Source: Chryseobacterium sp. ON_d1
GTDB taxonomy: Bacteria > Bacteroidota > Bacteroidia > Flavobacteriales > Weeksellaceae
DNA: 64,000 nucleotides
Direction: 5' to 3'
NCBI RefSeq assembly: GCF_006829085.1
Contig: NZ_BJTC01000012.1
Coordinates: 126,008-190,007 of the forward strand
This document shows, one piece after another, positions 1 through 9,284 of this stretch. Numbering within the stretch: position 1 is the first letter of the stretch; each line of letters opens with the position of its first letter. The position numbers and the translations under genes are program-made. The notes under the pieces were generated by a model. That model was not told where the DNA came from and did no database searches. It saw only the letters and a program-made list of their open reading frames with translations.

Positions 1-1
1 C

Positions 2-1573
2 GTCCCGGATATTACAGGAAATGTTACTATTAACTCTACAAAAGCTGTCACTGCAGGTATTTCAGGTGGAAGTGGTGTTGTGGGATATGGCGGATATTTT
101 GCAGGATTCTCCTCAATCCCTGTTATCGCCAAACAAAATGGTGATTGCATTCCGGGAATTGTACTGGAAGTTGATGACAGCTTTGACACTTACCAATGGT
201 ATAAGGAAAACAATCCTATCCCCGGCGCAACAAGCCACTCATACACACCTACTCAATCTGGAAATTATACCGTAAGAATTACGGTAGGATCATGCCCACC
301 AGTAATTACACCTGTATATAAAGTATATACCTGCCTTAAGAAAACCACAATAAATGATACAGTATGTGACGGGGTAAAACAGATTGTACCAACATTCTCC
401 AGCTCTACACAAACTGTAGTACCGGGAACAGTAACCATACTGACACCTCCTGCTAATGGAAATGCGGTTATTGATCCTGTGACAGGAGTGATTAGCTATG
501 CACCGGCTTATGGCTATATAGGACCGGATAAAATTGTTTATAAATTCTGTGGAAACAATCCTGATTTTACAGACTGTGAAGAAGTCACTCTGAATCTGAC
601 AGTTTCTGAAAGTCCTGTGGTAAATGACGCATTAATCAGAACCTGCTTCCTGGAAGCTAATCCTGCCACCGGATTATTTAATCTTATAAATGTCAGCGTA
701 ACCTTAGCTACAGGAGTTACAAAGAAATACTACCCTTCTCTTGCAGATGCACATGCCGGAACAAACGAAATTTTAACCCCATCAAATTACATTGCTCCGA
801 ATGGTGTTGTTTATATAAAAGTAATCAATGCGAACGGATGTTACAGGGTGGCCATGGTAACACTGGTTGTTCTTCCGCCTGTAAAATCCGATGTACTGGC
901 AGATAAAATTATCTGTATGGAAGGAAAAACAACCCTTGATGCAGGACCAGGATTTAAAAGTTACGAATGGAGTACCGGTGCTACAACTCAAACTATCAAA
1001 AATGTAGGAGTAGGAGTATATTGGGTAAAACTGAAAACCGGAGAATGTATCACCACGCAGACAGTAAAAGTGTACGCTTCTGAACAGCCCGTTATCTCCA
1101 ATATTGATATTTCAAACAATACCGTAACAGTAAATGTTATAGGAGGTACCCCTCCATATAAATACTCAATGGATAATATCAACTGGCAGGATTCTAATAT
1201 CTTCACCAATATTTCAAGAGGAAATGCCAGCATATATGTGAAAGACGACTATAATTGTGAACCCATCAAAGTAGATATCACAATCCCAAATCTGATCAAC
1301 GTGATTACCCCTAATAATGATGGAGTAAATGACTTGGTAGATTACTCTTCACTAGCCATTAAAAACAATCTTGTATTTAACATTTTTGATCGATATGGAA
1401 GCAAGATCTTCCAGGCAGATAAAACCAACGGTTATAAGTGGAATGGAACTACTGACGGAAACAAAAGAGTACCAACAGGAAACTACTGGTATGAAGTTGG
1501 CTGGAACGAACCCAATGCCAGACAAACCCCAATAAAATTCACAGGTTGGATTATGGTAAAAAACCGGGAGTAA
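2..1573 (+). CDS. Large secreted protein with T9SS type B sorting domain, C-terminal part
   Basis: The reading frame is open to the left edge, so this is the C-terminal 523 residues of a longer protein. The last 90 or so residues (from about base 1294) form a gliding-motility-associated C-terminal domain: a TPNNDGVND start, an FDRYGSKIF strand, WNGTTDG, and an NYWYEV strand. This domain directs export through the type IX system. The rest is Ig-like and Cys-containing repeat material. It is a tandem paralog of the next gene: the GYGGYFAGF segment and the whole C-terminus align with it, so the missing part probably also carries an IgGFc-binding-like domain. Probable cell-surface or released adhesin; ligand unknown. 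Confidence 0.85.
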   Translation, partial: VPDITGNVTINSTKAVTAGISGGSGVVGYGGYFAGFSSIPVIAKQNGDCIPGIVLEVDDSFDTYQWYKENNPIPGATSHSYTPTQSGNYTVRITVGSCPPVITPVYKVYTCLKKTTINDTVCDGVKQIVPTFSSSTQTVVPGTVTILTPPANGNAVIDPVTGVISYAPAYGYIGPDKIVYKFCGNNPDFTDCEEVTLNLTVSESPVVNDALIRTCFLEANPATGLFNLINVSVTLATGVTKKYYPSLADAHAGTNEILTPSNYIAPNGVVYIKVINANGCYRVAMVTLVVLPPVKSDVLADKIICMEGKTTLDAGPGFKSYEWSTGATTQTIKNVGVGVYWVKLKTGECITTQTVKVYASEQPVISNIDISNNTVTVNVIGGTPPYKYSMDNINWQDSNIFTNISRGNASIYVKDDYNCEPIKVDITIPNLINVITPNNDGVNDLVDYSSLAIKNNLVFNIFDRYGSKIFQADKTNGYKWNGTTDGNKRVPTGNYWYEVGWNEPNARQTPIKFTGWIMVKNRE

Positions 1574-1592
1574 TTTGGCCGATATAAATTTT

Positions 1593-1626
1593 AAAAGCTA
1601 CGATGTTTAAATCGTGGCTTTTTTTA
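1593..1626 (+). terminator. Rho-independent terminator
   Basis: AAAAGCTACGAT pairs with ATCGTGGCTTTT around a six-base loop (one G-T pair), followed by a T run. It lies 20 bases after the first large secreted protein gene, which separates it from its tandem paralog. Confidence 0.8.
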
Positions 1627-1686
1627 TTCTGTTTTCAAAAATTTAATACTTTTTATTATTAAATTTGTGGGAAAGACTACTGCTGA

Positions 1687-4600
1687 ATGAAAAAAATTTT
1701 ATCTTTTTTATTTATGTTTTGCATTTTCACCTCTGCCTTTGCCCAATTGGACCGAGAGCATTGGTTTGCACCGATGATAGATAGAACTAATGCGACCGTT
1801 CCATATCAGAGATTGTATTTATCTACCAACAGAACAACTCCTTTTCCTGTAAGTATTTATAACAATAATGTTCTGATCGGAACAGTGAATATCAGTAAAA
1901 ATAATCCACAGAAATTCGATGTATTAAGGACCTATATTATTACCAAACTGCAGACAGATTTATTTACCCCAACTACCAAAGGATTATATCTTAAGGCAGA
2001 ATTTCCTTTTTATGCCAATTTAAGATTCTCAGTATTTAACCACGCAGAAATCATTACTTCCAAAGGAATCCCTTCAACAGGACAAAAATTCTATACCGCT
2101 TCAGCTCCCATCACTGTAAGCAACAATATTCTTAATTTTATGACCAGTGTACTGGCAACTGAAGATAATACAACTGTTACCATTACCGGATACAACCCTA
2201 ATGTTCAGTTTTCCAATGGGATGACCGGCGCTACCAATCCGACAATGACATTCACCTTAAATAAAGGGCAATCATACATTATTGAAGGAATTGGGAATAT
2301 AACCGGAAACTTTGATGGTTTTATTGGTTCAAAAATTACTTCAAACAAACCCATCAGTGTCACCAACGGAAATTTTAACGGACAATATGCCGGAAATTTT
2401 CCATCCAGTTCAGATATCCTAATGGATCAGTCAGTGCCTGTTAACAGGCTCGGAAATGAATTTGCCCTTGTAAAAGGTAACGGAGCCATTGGTGCTCATA
2501 TGGAAGGAGCCATTGTAGTTGCTACTGAGGACAATACCCAAATCTTTGTCAATAATGAAATACCTCCTATAGCAACTATCAATGCCGGAAAATACTTTGT
2601 CATTCCTGATTCTAAGTATATTCTCCAGGGAAACGGACATTATAATTTATATCTCAAAACATCTAAAAACGCTTATGTCTACCAGATTTTAGCAGGAGCT
2701 TCAAATACAGGAAATGAAACAGCAACCGGAGGATTCAATTTTATTCCTGCCCTGAACTGTTATCTTCCTAAACAGATTAATGAACTCGGGCTTATTAATG
2801 AAAATTTTGTACATTCCAATGGTAATCCCGGAGGAATTCTGAATATTCCTACAAAGCTGAATCTTATTACAGAAAGAGGAGCTACCGTCACCGTAAACGG
2901 TACGAATCCTCCTGTAATAACCGGCCCTTATAATATGACAGGTACCAATAATTGGGTTACCTATGGAATTCCCAATGTAACGGGGAATATTACTGTCGTT
3001 TCAGACAAGGCCATTATGGCCGGAATTACTGCCGGAAGTGATGCCGTAGGATATGGAGGTTTTTTTGCAGGCTTTCCTACCCAACCCGTTATTTTACAAT
3101 CTGGTAACGGCTGTATTCCAGGAGTGGTCCTTACTGTAGACCCTCTCATTTATGATACTTACCAATGGTACAGAAACGGAAATATTGTTCCGGGAGCCAC
3201 AACTTCTTCAATTACTCCTACACTGCCGGGATATTATACATGTTCTGTAACCATGGGAAGCTGCGCTCCTTTGGTTACAGAACAATTTAAAGTACTGAAC
3301 TGTACAAAGCTATCCAGCATATCATACAACGTATGTAACGCCAAAACGATAATCCCTGCATTCAGCACTTCAGCACAGACTCCTGATCCCGGTACTGTAG
3401 CTATTACGACAGCCCCTTCATTAGGTACCGCTGTTGTAAACCCTACTACCGGCAATATTACCTATACTGTAAATACTCCCGGTACACCAGGAACGGATAC
3501 ATTCACCTATACATTCTGTGGAAATGACCCTGATTTCCCAGATTGTGAAACGGTAACTGTCACCATTAACATTCAGACTCTTACAGTAACAAATGCCACA
3601 TTATCTGCCTGTGATGTCAACGGACAAGGTACCTTTAATCTGACTACAGCAAATATCAGCAGTGGCTCTCCTGTTACTATTACCTATTATCCTACCCTTG
3701 TAGATGCTCAGAATGAAAACGCAGCGGCATTAATAACCAATACAACAGCTTACACTGCCCCTAATGGTACAATCATATATGCAGTTGTAAACAACAATAT
3801 TGGTTGTAAAGGTATTGCACAAATAACGTTATCTCTTTTCAACAAAGCTATCGTTCTGGATAACTACAATGGCGTTTTCTGTGATGATAATCTGGACGGA
3901 ACAGTTAATGTTATACTTTCCAATATCACCCCTATTGTACTTAATAATCCAAGTTATTTTACCAATGTAAGGTATTATGCAAACCTGGCAGATGCCAATG
4001 CAGGAAATAACAATACGCTTCCTAATAACTGGAGCTATACAGCCACCACCACGATTTACATCAGAGTAGATTCCCCTGACGGATGTGCTTCTGTCATTAA
4101 ACCATTACAATTCAGTATTGGAGACAGATTAACACTGATCACTAAAACCGTCACAGAAAGCACTTGTGATGATGATCTGGATGGAATAAAAAGTGTCAAC
4201 TTAGCTCAGTTTATTCCCCAGTTTACGTTGGATCCGAATATTACGTTCACTTTTCATGCAACCTTAGCAGATGCTCAGAACAATGTAAATGCAGTTTCAT
4301 TACCTGTAAATATAATAACTTCCCAGACTTATTATATCCGTTTCCAAAAAAACGGAGTCTGTCCGGAAGTAGGCACTCTTATTATCAACATTAAAGTTCC
4401 TAAGAAATCGGATATATTAAAAGATAAGACGATTTGCCCGAAAACCACTACAAAACTTGATGCAGGGCCCGGTTTTGAAAGATATTTATGGAGTACAGGA
4501 GCAACCACACCTTCCATCACCAATGTTGCTCCTGGAAATTATTGGGTAGAACTCACATTCAATGGCTGTGTTTACAAACAGTATGTCAGCGTAACAGAAT

Positions 4601-5085
4601 TGCCGCTTCCCGTAATTACATCTATTGAAATTGACGGAGCAACAGTAAAGATAGGGGTAAGCGGCGGTACACCTCCTTATGAGTATTCTCTGGACGGTGT
4701 TCTGTGGCAGAGTTCCAATGTTTTCTATAATGTACCCAGAGGAGCGCACAACATATTTGTAAGGGACTCCAGAATGTGTGAGGATGTTATAAAATCATTT
4801 GCCATTATTAATCTGATCAACACCATTACTCCTAATGGGGATGGTCATAATGAAGGAATAGATTACTCTGCCTTAATGAAGAATGATAATCTTGTATTCC
4901 GTATTTTTGACCGGTATGGCGCAGAGGTCTTCAGAGGCACTCCAGAAAACAGATATACCTGGGATGGAAGAGTTGGCGGAAGATATGTTCCGACAGCAAA
5001 TTACTGGTATTTTATTACCTGGACAGAATATGGCTCTTCACTCACTGTAAAGTATTCCAGCTGGCTTCTGGTAAAACACAGATAA
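1687..5085 (+). CDS. IgGFc-binding-like, T9SS type B sorting domain protein
   Basis: The protein has 1132 residues. A signal peptide covers residues 1-19 (ending SAFA). Residues about 130-470 resemble the IgGFc-binding N-terminal domain family, with beta-rich repeats such as ATEDNTTVTITG. The middle has Ig-like modules and two repeats starting with a CDDxLDG motif (from about base 3880 and base 4165). Residues 1045-1132 are the type B T9SS sorting domain (TPNGDGHNE, FDRYGAEVF, WDGRVGG). It should be exported by the Sec system and then the T9SS to the cell surface. It is a tandem duplicate of the preceding partial gene, with a terminator between them, so the two can be transcribed separately. 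A TAAATTTG -7 box lies at 1660-1667. Adhesin-like role inferred; binding to IgG itself is not implied. Confidence 0.88.
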   Translation: MKKILSFLFMFCIFTSAFAQLDREHWFAPMIDRTNATVPYQRLYLSTNRTTPFPVSIYNNNVLIGTVNISKNNPQKFDVLRTYIITKLQTDLFTPTTKGLYLKAEFPFYANLRFSVFNHAEIITSKGIPSTGQKFYTASAPITVSNNILNFMTSVLATEDNTTVTITGYNPNVQFSNGMTGATNPTMTFTLNKGQSYIIEGIGNITGNFDGFIGSKITSNKPISVTNGNFNGQYAGNFPSSSDILMDQSVPVNRLGNEFALVKGNGAIGAHMEGAIVVATEDNTQIFVNNEIPPIATINAGKYFVIPDSKYILQGNGHYNLYLKTSKNAYVYQILAGASNTGNETATGGFNFIPALNCYLPKQINELGLINENFVHSNGNPGGILNIPTKLNLITERGATVTVNGTNPPVITGPYNMTGTNNWVTYGIPNVTGNITVVSDKAIMAGITAGSDAVGYGGFFAGFPTQPVILQSGNGCIPGVVLTVDPLIYDTYQWYRNGNIVPGATTSSITPTLPGYYTCSVTMGSCAPLVTEQFKVLNCTKLSSISYNVCNAKTIIPAFSTSAQTPDPGTVAITTAPSLGTAVVNPTTGNITYTVNTPGTPGTDTFTYTFCGNDPDFPDCETVTVTINIQTLTVTNATLSACDVNGQGTFNLTTANISSGSPVTITYYPTLVDAQNENAAALITNTTAYTAPNGTIIYAVVNNNIGCKGIAQITLSLFNKAIVLDNYNGVFCDDNLDGTVNVILSNITPIVLNNPSYFTNVRYYANLADANAGNNNTLPNNWSYTATTTIYIRVDSPDGCASVIKPLQFSIGDRLTLITKTVTESTCDDDLDGIKSVNLAQFIPQFTLDPNITFTFHATLADAQNNVNAVSLPVNIITSQTYYIRFQKNGVCPEVGTLIINIKVPKKSDILKDKTICPKTTTKLDAGPGFERYLWSTGATTPSITNVAPGNYWVELTFNGCVYKQYVSVTELPLPVITSIEIDGATVKIGVSGGTPPYEYSLDGVLWQSSNVFYNVPRGAHNIFVRDSRMCEDVIKSFAIINLINTITPNGDGHNEGIDYSALMKNDNLVFRIFDRYGAEVFRGTPENRYTWDGRVGGRYVPTANYWYFITWTEYGSSLTVKYSSWLLVKHR

Positions 5086-5089
5086 AAAG

Positions 5090-5145
5090 AAATCCGGAAG
5101 AAAGTAATACTGAATTTCAGCTGTTCTTTCTTCCGGAATTTTTAT
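5090..5145 (+). terminator. Rho-independent terminator
   Basis: TCCGGAAGAAAG (5093-5104) pairs perfectly with CTTTCTTCCGGA (5126-5137), followed by a T-rich tract. It closes the gene for the 1132-residue secreted protein. Confidence 0.8.
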
Positions 5146-5286
5146 TTAAATCTAAATATTATTACCTGAAGGGCTGGTTTCTAACACTCCTTAACAATTA
5201 AATCCTAAAGTTTAATATAACTTTAACCACTATTATTCATCTAATTATACAAAATTGCTTTATTTCTACGTAATTTTGCGCATTAT

Positions 5287-6081
5287 ATGAAGAAACTGTT
5301 TACTCTACTGCTATTGGTTTTTCTGGCAAAAATTAATGCACAAATATATTCCGGTGAGGTATTTCTGAGAGACAACTCTATTTTATATCTCAATCAGGTT
5401 TATGTCACAAACCTGAATACTCAGAAAACCGTTCTTACGGATTACAATGGTAATTTTAATATTCCTGCCAATGCCGGGGATGTGATACGTTTTACTTCTA
5501 TTGTCACCGAAAGAAAAGACATCAAATTGACCCCCCAATCAATGCAACAAAAAAACCTGGTTGAGCTTAAAATAGCCTATTATGAAATCCAGGAAATTGT
5601 ACTCAGCAGGTTCAAGCCTACAGGAAACCTTCGGTATGACGTAAACTCTCTAAGAAAAGAAGATAAAGCATATGCTCTTAAAAAAGTAATTGGACTTCCC
5701 GAACCAAAAGGCGACGGAACCCCACCGGAGCTTCCTGTTGCCGGATTGCGTGATGGCGGACTTACCTTCAGTCTTGAAAGTATTTATGATATCCTTTCCG
5801 GGGAAAGAAAGAAAAAACAGCGCTATCAGGCTTACGAAAGAATGAACAGCTCTGTAGCACAGATCAAAAATTATCTGGGTAAAGATTATTTTACAAAATT
5901 TAAAATTCCTGAAAATTTAATTGACAATTTTCTTCAGTTCGTTTATACTTCTGAAAATATCCAGGGATATGTATTAGCAGGAAACTTTGAAGCGATAAAA
6001 ATTCCTATTGAAAAATACCTCCCAATCTATCAGAAAAGACTAAGAAGCTCACACCTCCAGGAGGTTGTAAGCAGCAACTAA
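5287..6081 (+). CDS. Secreted carboxypeptidase-regulatory-like domain protein
   Basis: The protein has 264 residues with a signal peptide at 1-18 (ending INA). Residues about 20-100 look like a CarboxypepD_reg-like beta-sandwich, with the typical core TDYNGNFNIPANAGDVIRFT and a following IVLS strand. The rest is basic and alpha-helical, with no enzyme motif that I recognise. In Bacteroidota such proteins are usually periplasmic or outer-membrane associated and of unknown function. A TAATTTTG -7 box sits at 5271-5278, nine bases before the ATG, and a clear terminator follows, so it is probably a single-gene transcript. Confidence 0.8.
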   Translation: MKKLFTLLLLVFLAKINAQIYSGEVFLRDNSILYLNQVYVTNLNTQKTVLTDYNGNFNIPANAGDVIRFTSIVTERKDIKLTPQSMQQKNLVELKIAYYEIQEIVLSRFKPTGNLRYDVNSLRKEDKAYALKKVIGLPEPKGDGTPPELPVAGLRDGGLTFSLESIYDILSGERKKKQRYQAYERMNSSVAQIKNYLGKDYFTKFKIPENLIDNFLQFVYTSENIQGYVLAGNFEAIKIPIEKYLPIYQKRLRSSHLQEVVSSN

Positions 6082-6114
6082 AAATTCTGTGAAATAACCT
6101 TAAAATTATATTAT

Positions 6115-6143
6115 AAACCATGTGATACACATGGTTTTTTTTT
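6115..6143 (+). terminator. Rho-independent terminator
   Basis: AAACCATGTG and CACATGGTTT form a perfect ten-base stem with an ATA loop, followed by a T run. It ends the carboxypeptidase-regulatory-like gene. Confidence 0.85.
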
Positions 6144-6369
6144 GCTGTGCACTGCTGGGAACTCTCTATCTGGGACGATACAATATTCCTTATATGAATT
6201 ATACAACTTTTACAATATATCATTCACGAGTTTTCAAAAATATGTTTAAATTTATCTCACAAATATGTGTTTAAAATAAAAACACCAACATTTCGTTATC
6301 AAGTAAAACTAATTAAACCAAAACACAAATTAAGTGTGAAGCATCCCAATTCTAACTTAATATTAATTA

Positions 6370-7134
6370 ATGAAAAAAGTATTTTTACTTCTTGCCTGTA
6401 TGTTTTTATTTACTGTGTCTGCTCAGAAAAGAGGAAAAGATTACAGTAACATCCTAAAAAGTAATAGCATCTATGAGATCAACGCCTTTTTAAGAGATGC
6501 CCACCCTGATGATCCCCGAAGGTCCGTTCTAAAACCAAGGGTAATGGAAATGATGAAGGAATACATCAAGAATGCCCATCCTGCTGATCAAAAAGTAAAA
6601 GACATGCAGGAAATGCTCGCTATGCTGAGAAGAAGGCCATCTACAAAAATCACCTTTGATGAAATGAACGCCATTATCAAACAGAAACAGATTGCAAAAT
6701 ATAAAGCTGAACTGGCTGCAAAACAACCTACTACGGTTTATACACCAAGTACTGCTCAGAATACTTATGTTGTAAATGCCACTGCTAATACAGCAATTCC
6801 CAATACTGAAGCTGAAGAATTCAACATGCTGATGGCTGTCTCTCCTGTAGAGCATAAAAACAGAACTGTAAAAATCCTTAACTCTTTATTTGATAATGAC
6901 CCTAATGCGAAAGAAGCTATCATATTAATCCAAAATAAATCAGATTGTAATATCATTGTAAGAATGGAAGGGGTAGGCACTACTAAATACAGACTTGCCG
7001 TTCCTGCTCATGGTGAAGGTTCAATTGTTATAGAAAAAGGACAGTATCTTTTTACCAGCCTTGTTTGCGGAGCTCAATATGCTTCACAAAAAACAATTGA
7101 GCGGGCAATTATGGTAGCTTTAGGAGGCCAATAA
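6370..7134 (+). CDS. DUF6759-type secreted protein (first of three)
   Basis: The protein has 254 residues and a signal peptide at 1-18 (TVSA before QKRG). An N-terminal segment reads NSIYEINAFLRDAHPDDPRRSVLKPR, and a C-terminal domain begins near EEFNMLMAVSPVEHKNRTVKILN and contains a conserved NKSDCNI strand. Both segments recur in the gene at 7924, and the C-terminal domain also in shorter form at 8619. I believe this is the DUF6759 family known mainly from Chryseobacterium relatives; the function is unknown. It is probably an envelope protein. The middle (residues 70-140) is a helix-rich linker with a Thr/Ala-rich stretch. It is separated from its paralogs by trmB. Confidence 0.75.
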   Translation: MKKVFLLLACMFLFTVSAQKRGKDYSNILKSNSIYEINAFLRDAHPDDPRRSVLKPRVMEMMKEYIKNAHPADQKVKDMQEMLAMLRRRPSTKITFDEMNAIIKQKQIAKYKAELAAKQPTTVYTPSTAQNTYVVNATANTAIPNTEAEEFNMLMAVSPVEHKNRTVKILNSLFDNDPNAKEAIILIQNKSDCNIIVRMEGVGTTKYRLAVPAHGEGSIVIEKGQYLFTSLVCGAQYASQKTIERAIMVALGGQ

Positions 7135-7204
7135 TCTCAATCAAAAACGAATTATCTCTATGTCTTTTACCACGAAAAGGCAAAAATACTCCATAAATTT
7201 TCAC

Positions 7205-7212
7205 TATTTTTG
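7205..7212 (+). promoter_or_regulatory. -7 promoter box of trmB
   Basis: TATTTTTG matches the Bacteroidota TAnnTTTG -7 element. No good -33 TTG is seen. The box covers a TTG at 7210 that would otherwise extend the trmB frame, so it supports the ATG at 7231 as the start. Confidence 0.55.
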
Positions 7213-7230
7213 CACTCATTTTATAACTCA

Positions 7231-7908
7231 ATGGGCAAGAATAAATTAGCAAGATTTGCAGAAAACAAAATATTACCAAATGTAATCCAGCCTACAAGGG
7301 AAGAGGCTTTAAAAGGATTCGAACTTAAAGGGAAATGGAGAGAGAATTTCTTTAAAAATAACAATCCGATTGTTCTTGAACTAGGTTGTGGAAAAGGAGA
7401 ATATTCTGTAGGACTCGCCAAAACTTTTCCTGAAAAAAACTTTATAGGAATTGATATTAAAGGAGCAAGATTCTGGTTTGGTGCCAAAGAAGCGGTAGAA
7501 AACAATATGAATAATGTAGCTTTCCTGAGAACACAGATAGAACTTGTTGATTATTTTTTTGCGGAAAATGAAGTGGATGAAATCTGGATCACATTCCCGG
7601 ACCCGCAGATCAAATACAAGAGAACAAAGCACAGACTTACTCACCCAGATTTTTTAAACCGATATAAAAAGTTTCTGAAGCCAGGTGGTATTATCCATTT
7701 AAAAACCGATTCAGAATTCTTACATGGTTATACACTCGGCTATTTACAGGGAGCAGGACATGAAATTATCACCGCTCACCATGATATCTATGGAGCACCT
7801 GAATATAATCCCGATACGGAACACCTGAGAGATATCAAAACATATTATGAAGAGCTTTTCTCAGCAAAAGGAAAAACTATTACCTACATTAAATTTCGGA
7901 TAAGCTGA
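7231..7908 (+). CDS. trmB: tRNA (guanine-N7)-methyltransferase TrmB
   Basis: The protein has 225 residues. It methylates N7 of guanine 46 in the tRNA variable loop, using S-adenosylmethionine, in the cytoplasm. The SAM-binding motif I is LELGCGKGEYS (around residues 49-59). The family signature FPDPQIKYKRTKHRL begins at residue 122. The start is ATG 7231, giving MGKNKLARF, the usual flavobacterial N-terminus; an upstream in-frame TTG lies inside the promoter box. It sits between DUF6759 genes, and the next gene starts 15 bases after its stop, so they may be cotranscribed. Confidence 0.95.
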   Translation: MGKNKLARFAENKILPNVIQPTREEALKGFELKGKWRENFFKNNNPIVLELGCGKGEYSVGLAKTFPEKNFIGIDIKGARFWFGAKEAVENNMNNVAFLRTQIELVDYFFAENEVDEIWITFPDPQIKYKRTKHRLTHPDFLNRYKKFLKPGGIIHLKTDSEFLHGYTLGYLQGAGHEIITAHHDIYGAPEYNPDTEHLRDIKTYYEELFSAKGKTITYIKFRIS

Positions 7909-7923
7909 TGAAATAAAAAATTG

Positions 7924-8622
7924 ATGAAAAAAAATTTTTTAACAATTTTATTCTTTACATTTCTTTTCTCCAACTTTACCCAAGCTCAAAAAGGCAGTAA
8001 AGACATTCTGAAAAGCACAAACATTAAAGAAATTGAAGAATACCTAAAGAATACACACCCTGATGACCCTAAAAAGAGTGTGCTGAAACCTAAGCTCATA
8101 GCTTTAAAGAACGCTGAATGGACAAAGGGTGCCCGTACAGCCAAACCTATGGAAGCGAGGCCTGTTATTGGAGATATCCCTAAAAATGCTATGAGAAATC
8201 CCAATTCAGACGATGCCGAAATGTTTAAAAAGCTCATTGCCGAAACATCTTCTGAACACAAAGAAAAAACAGTGAAGCTTCTGAATGCAATGTTTAACGA
8301 GGACATTAACCGTAATGAAGCGATTCTCTTATTCAAAAATAATTCAGACTGTAATATCGTCCTTAGAATTGAAGGAAATGAATTCTACAATCTGGCTGTC
8401 CCTGCCCGTGCTGAAAACTTTATTATACTCACAAAGGACTCATATACACTTAGCAGTAATATCTGTGATATAAAATATTCTTCACAGAAAGATATTAAAA
8501 AAAGTATATTTGTAACCATAGAAAATCCGAATCAACCCAGGATGGAGCTGAAATCTACCCAAAAGGAACCCATATCAGAACAATCTCCGAAAAAACAAAA
8601 ATCAAAAAGTAAAATAGGATGA
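7924..8622 (+). CDS. DUF6759-type secreted protein (second of three)
   Basis: The protein has 232 residues from ATG 7924; a TTG directly upstream is ignored. The signal peptide ends near NFTQAQ. The NIKEIEEYLKNTHPDDPKKSVLKPK segment and the SSEHKEKTVKLLNAMFNEDINRNEAILLFKNNSDCNIVLRIEG region match the first paralog, although the linker is shorter. The C-terminus is Lys/Gln/Ser rich. The stop overlaps the start of the next gene by four bases (ATGA), so the two are translationally coupled. Function unknown; the pairing suggests a common envelope role. Confidence 0.75.
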   Translation: MKKNFLTILFFTFLFSNFTQAQKGSKDILKSTNIKEIEEYLKNTHPDDPKKSVLKPKLIALKNAEWTKGARTAKPMEARPVIGDIPKNAMRNPNSDDAEMFKKLIAETSSEHKEKTVKLLNAMFNEDINRNEAILLFKNNSDCNIVLRIEGNEFYNLAVPARAENFIILTKDSYTLSSNICDIKYSSQKDIKKSIFVTIENPNQPRMELKSTQKEPISEQSPKKQKSKSKIG

Positions 8623-9059
8623 GAAAACTATTAGTTCTTACCGGCATTTCATTGATTCTTGTCAGCTGTAATGCAAACTATACTGGCTATCCGGGAAGAG
8701 CCTCCTACCCTTACCCCAACAGGAATACAGGGAGCAGTGTCAATACGGAAAGAGAGTATAATGAGCTCTTGAAAACTTATAAACCGGAAACAGCTGACGT
8801 TCTTAATGATCTTCTGAACAATGATGATCCTAAGAACCCCAGAACCTCTATTTCAGTAGAAAACAAATCTCCATGCAATATGGTGCTTACAGTAAGTGGG
8901 GGCAGTTTTTTCAAAAAGATCCCCATCGGGGCCGGAAAAATAGGATATACAATGGTTCCTAAAAATCAAAATTACAGATTATCCGGAACTCTATGTAACG
9001 CTACTTATCAGTCTACAAAATTTATAACGACTTCCTATTCTATAAAACTTTCAAATTAA
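8619..9059 (+). CDS. Small lipoprotein related to DUF6759 C-terminal domain
   Basis: The protein has 146 residues. The lipobox LVSC places the lipidated Cys at residue 17. The mature part has a Pro/Tyr/Gly-rich linker, then a domain (EYNELLKTYKPETADVLNDLLNNDDP, then VENKSPCNMVLTVSG) that parallels the C-terminal domain of the two upstream proteins. It overlaps the previous gene by four bases, so the pair is a coupled operon giving one soluble and one lipid-anchored version. Molecular function unknown. Confidence 0.75.
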   Translation: MRKLLVLTGISLILVSCNANYTGYPGRASYPYPNRNTGSSVNTEREYNELLKTYKPETADVLNDLLNNDDPKNPRTSISVENKSPCNMVLTVSGGSFFKKIPIGAGKIGYTMVPKNQNYRLSGTLCNATYQSTKFITTSYSIKLSN

Positions 9060-9065
9060 AAATCA

Positions 9066-9094
9066 TAAAGACCTGCGAATTCTGCAGGTTTTTT
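9066..9094 (+). terminator. Probable terminator
   Basis: ACCTGC and GCAGGT (9071-9076, 9084-9089) form a six-base GC-rich stem followed by TTTTT. It is a short stem but well placed, just after the lipoprotein gene. Confidence 0.55.
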
Positions 9095-9284
9095 AATACC
9101 AAAGTATCTCAGGCCTATGATTCTGCAGACCTTTTAAAACAGCACTACTGAAGTCTAAACTTCACGAAATCAAAATATTATTTTCAGATGGTATACCTAC
9201 GAAATATTTACTTATATTTAAAAACATAAAATTGCGGTATCCGAAAAGCATAAAAAGAGTAGGAAAAAACTAAAACTAAAAACC

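Noticed and set aside
7210..7230. TTG-started extension of trmB
   Set aside because: The TTG is part of the TATTTTTG -7 box; the ATG at 7231 matches the family start. Similar TTG extensions at 18150, 25928 and 47500 were dropped for the same reason.
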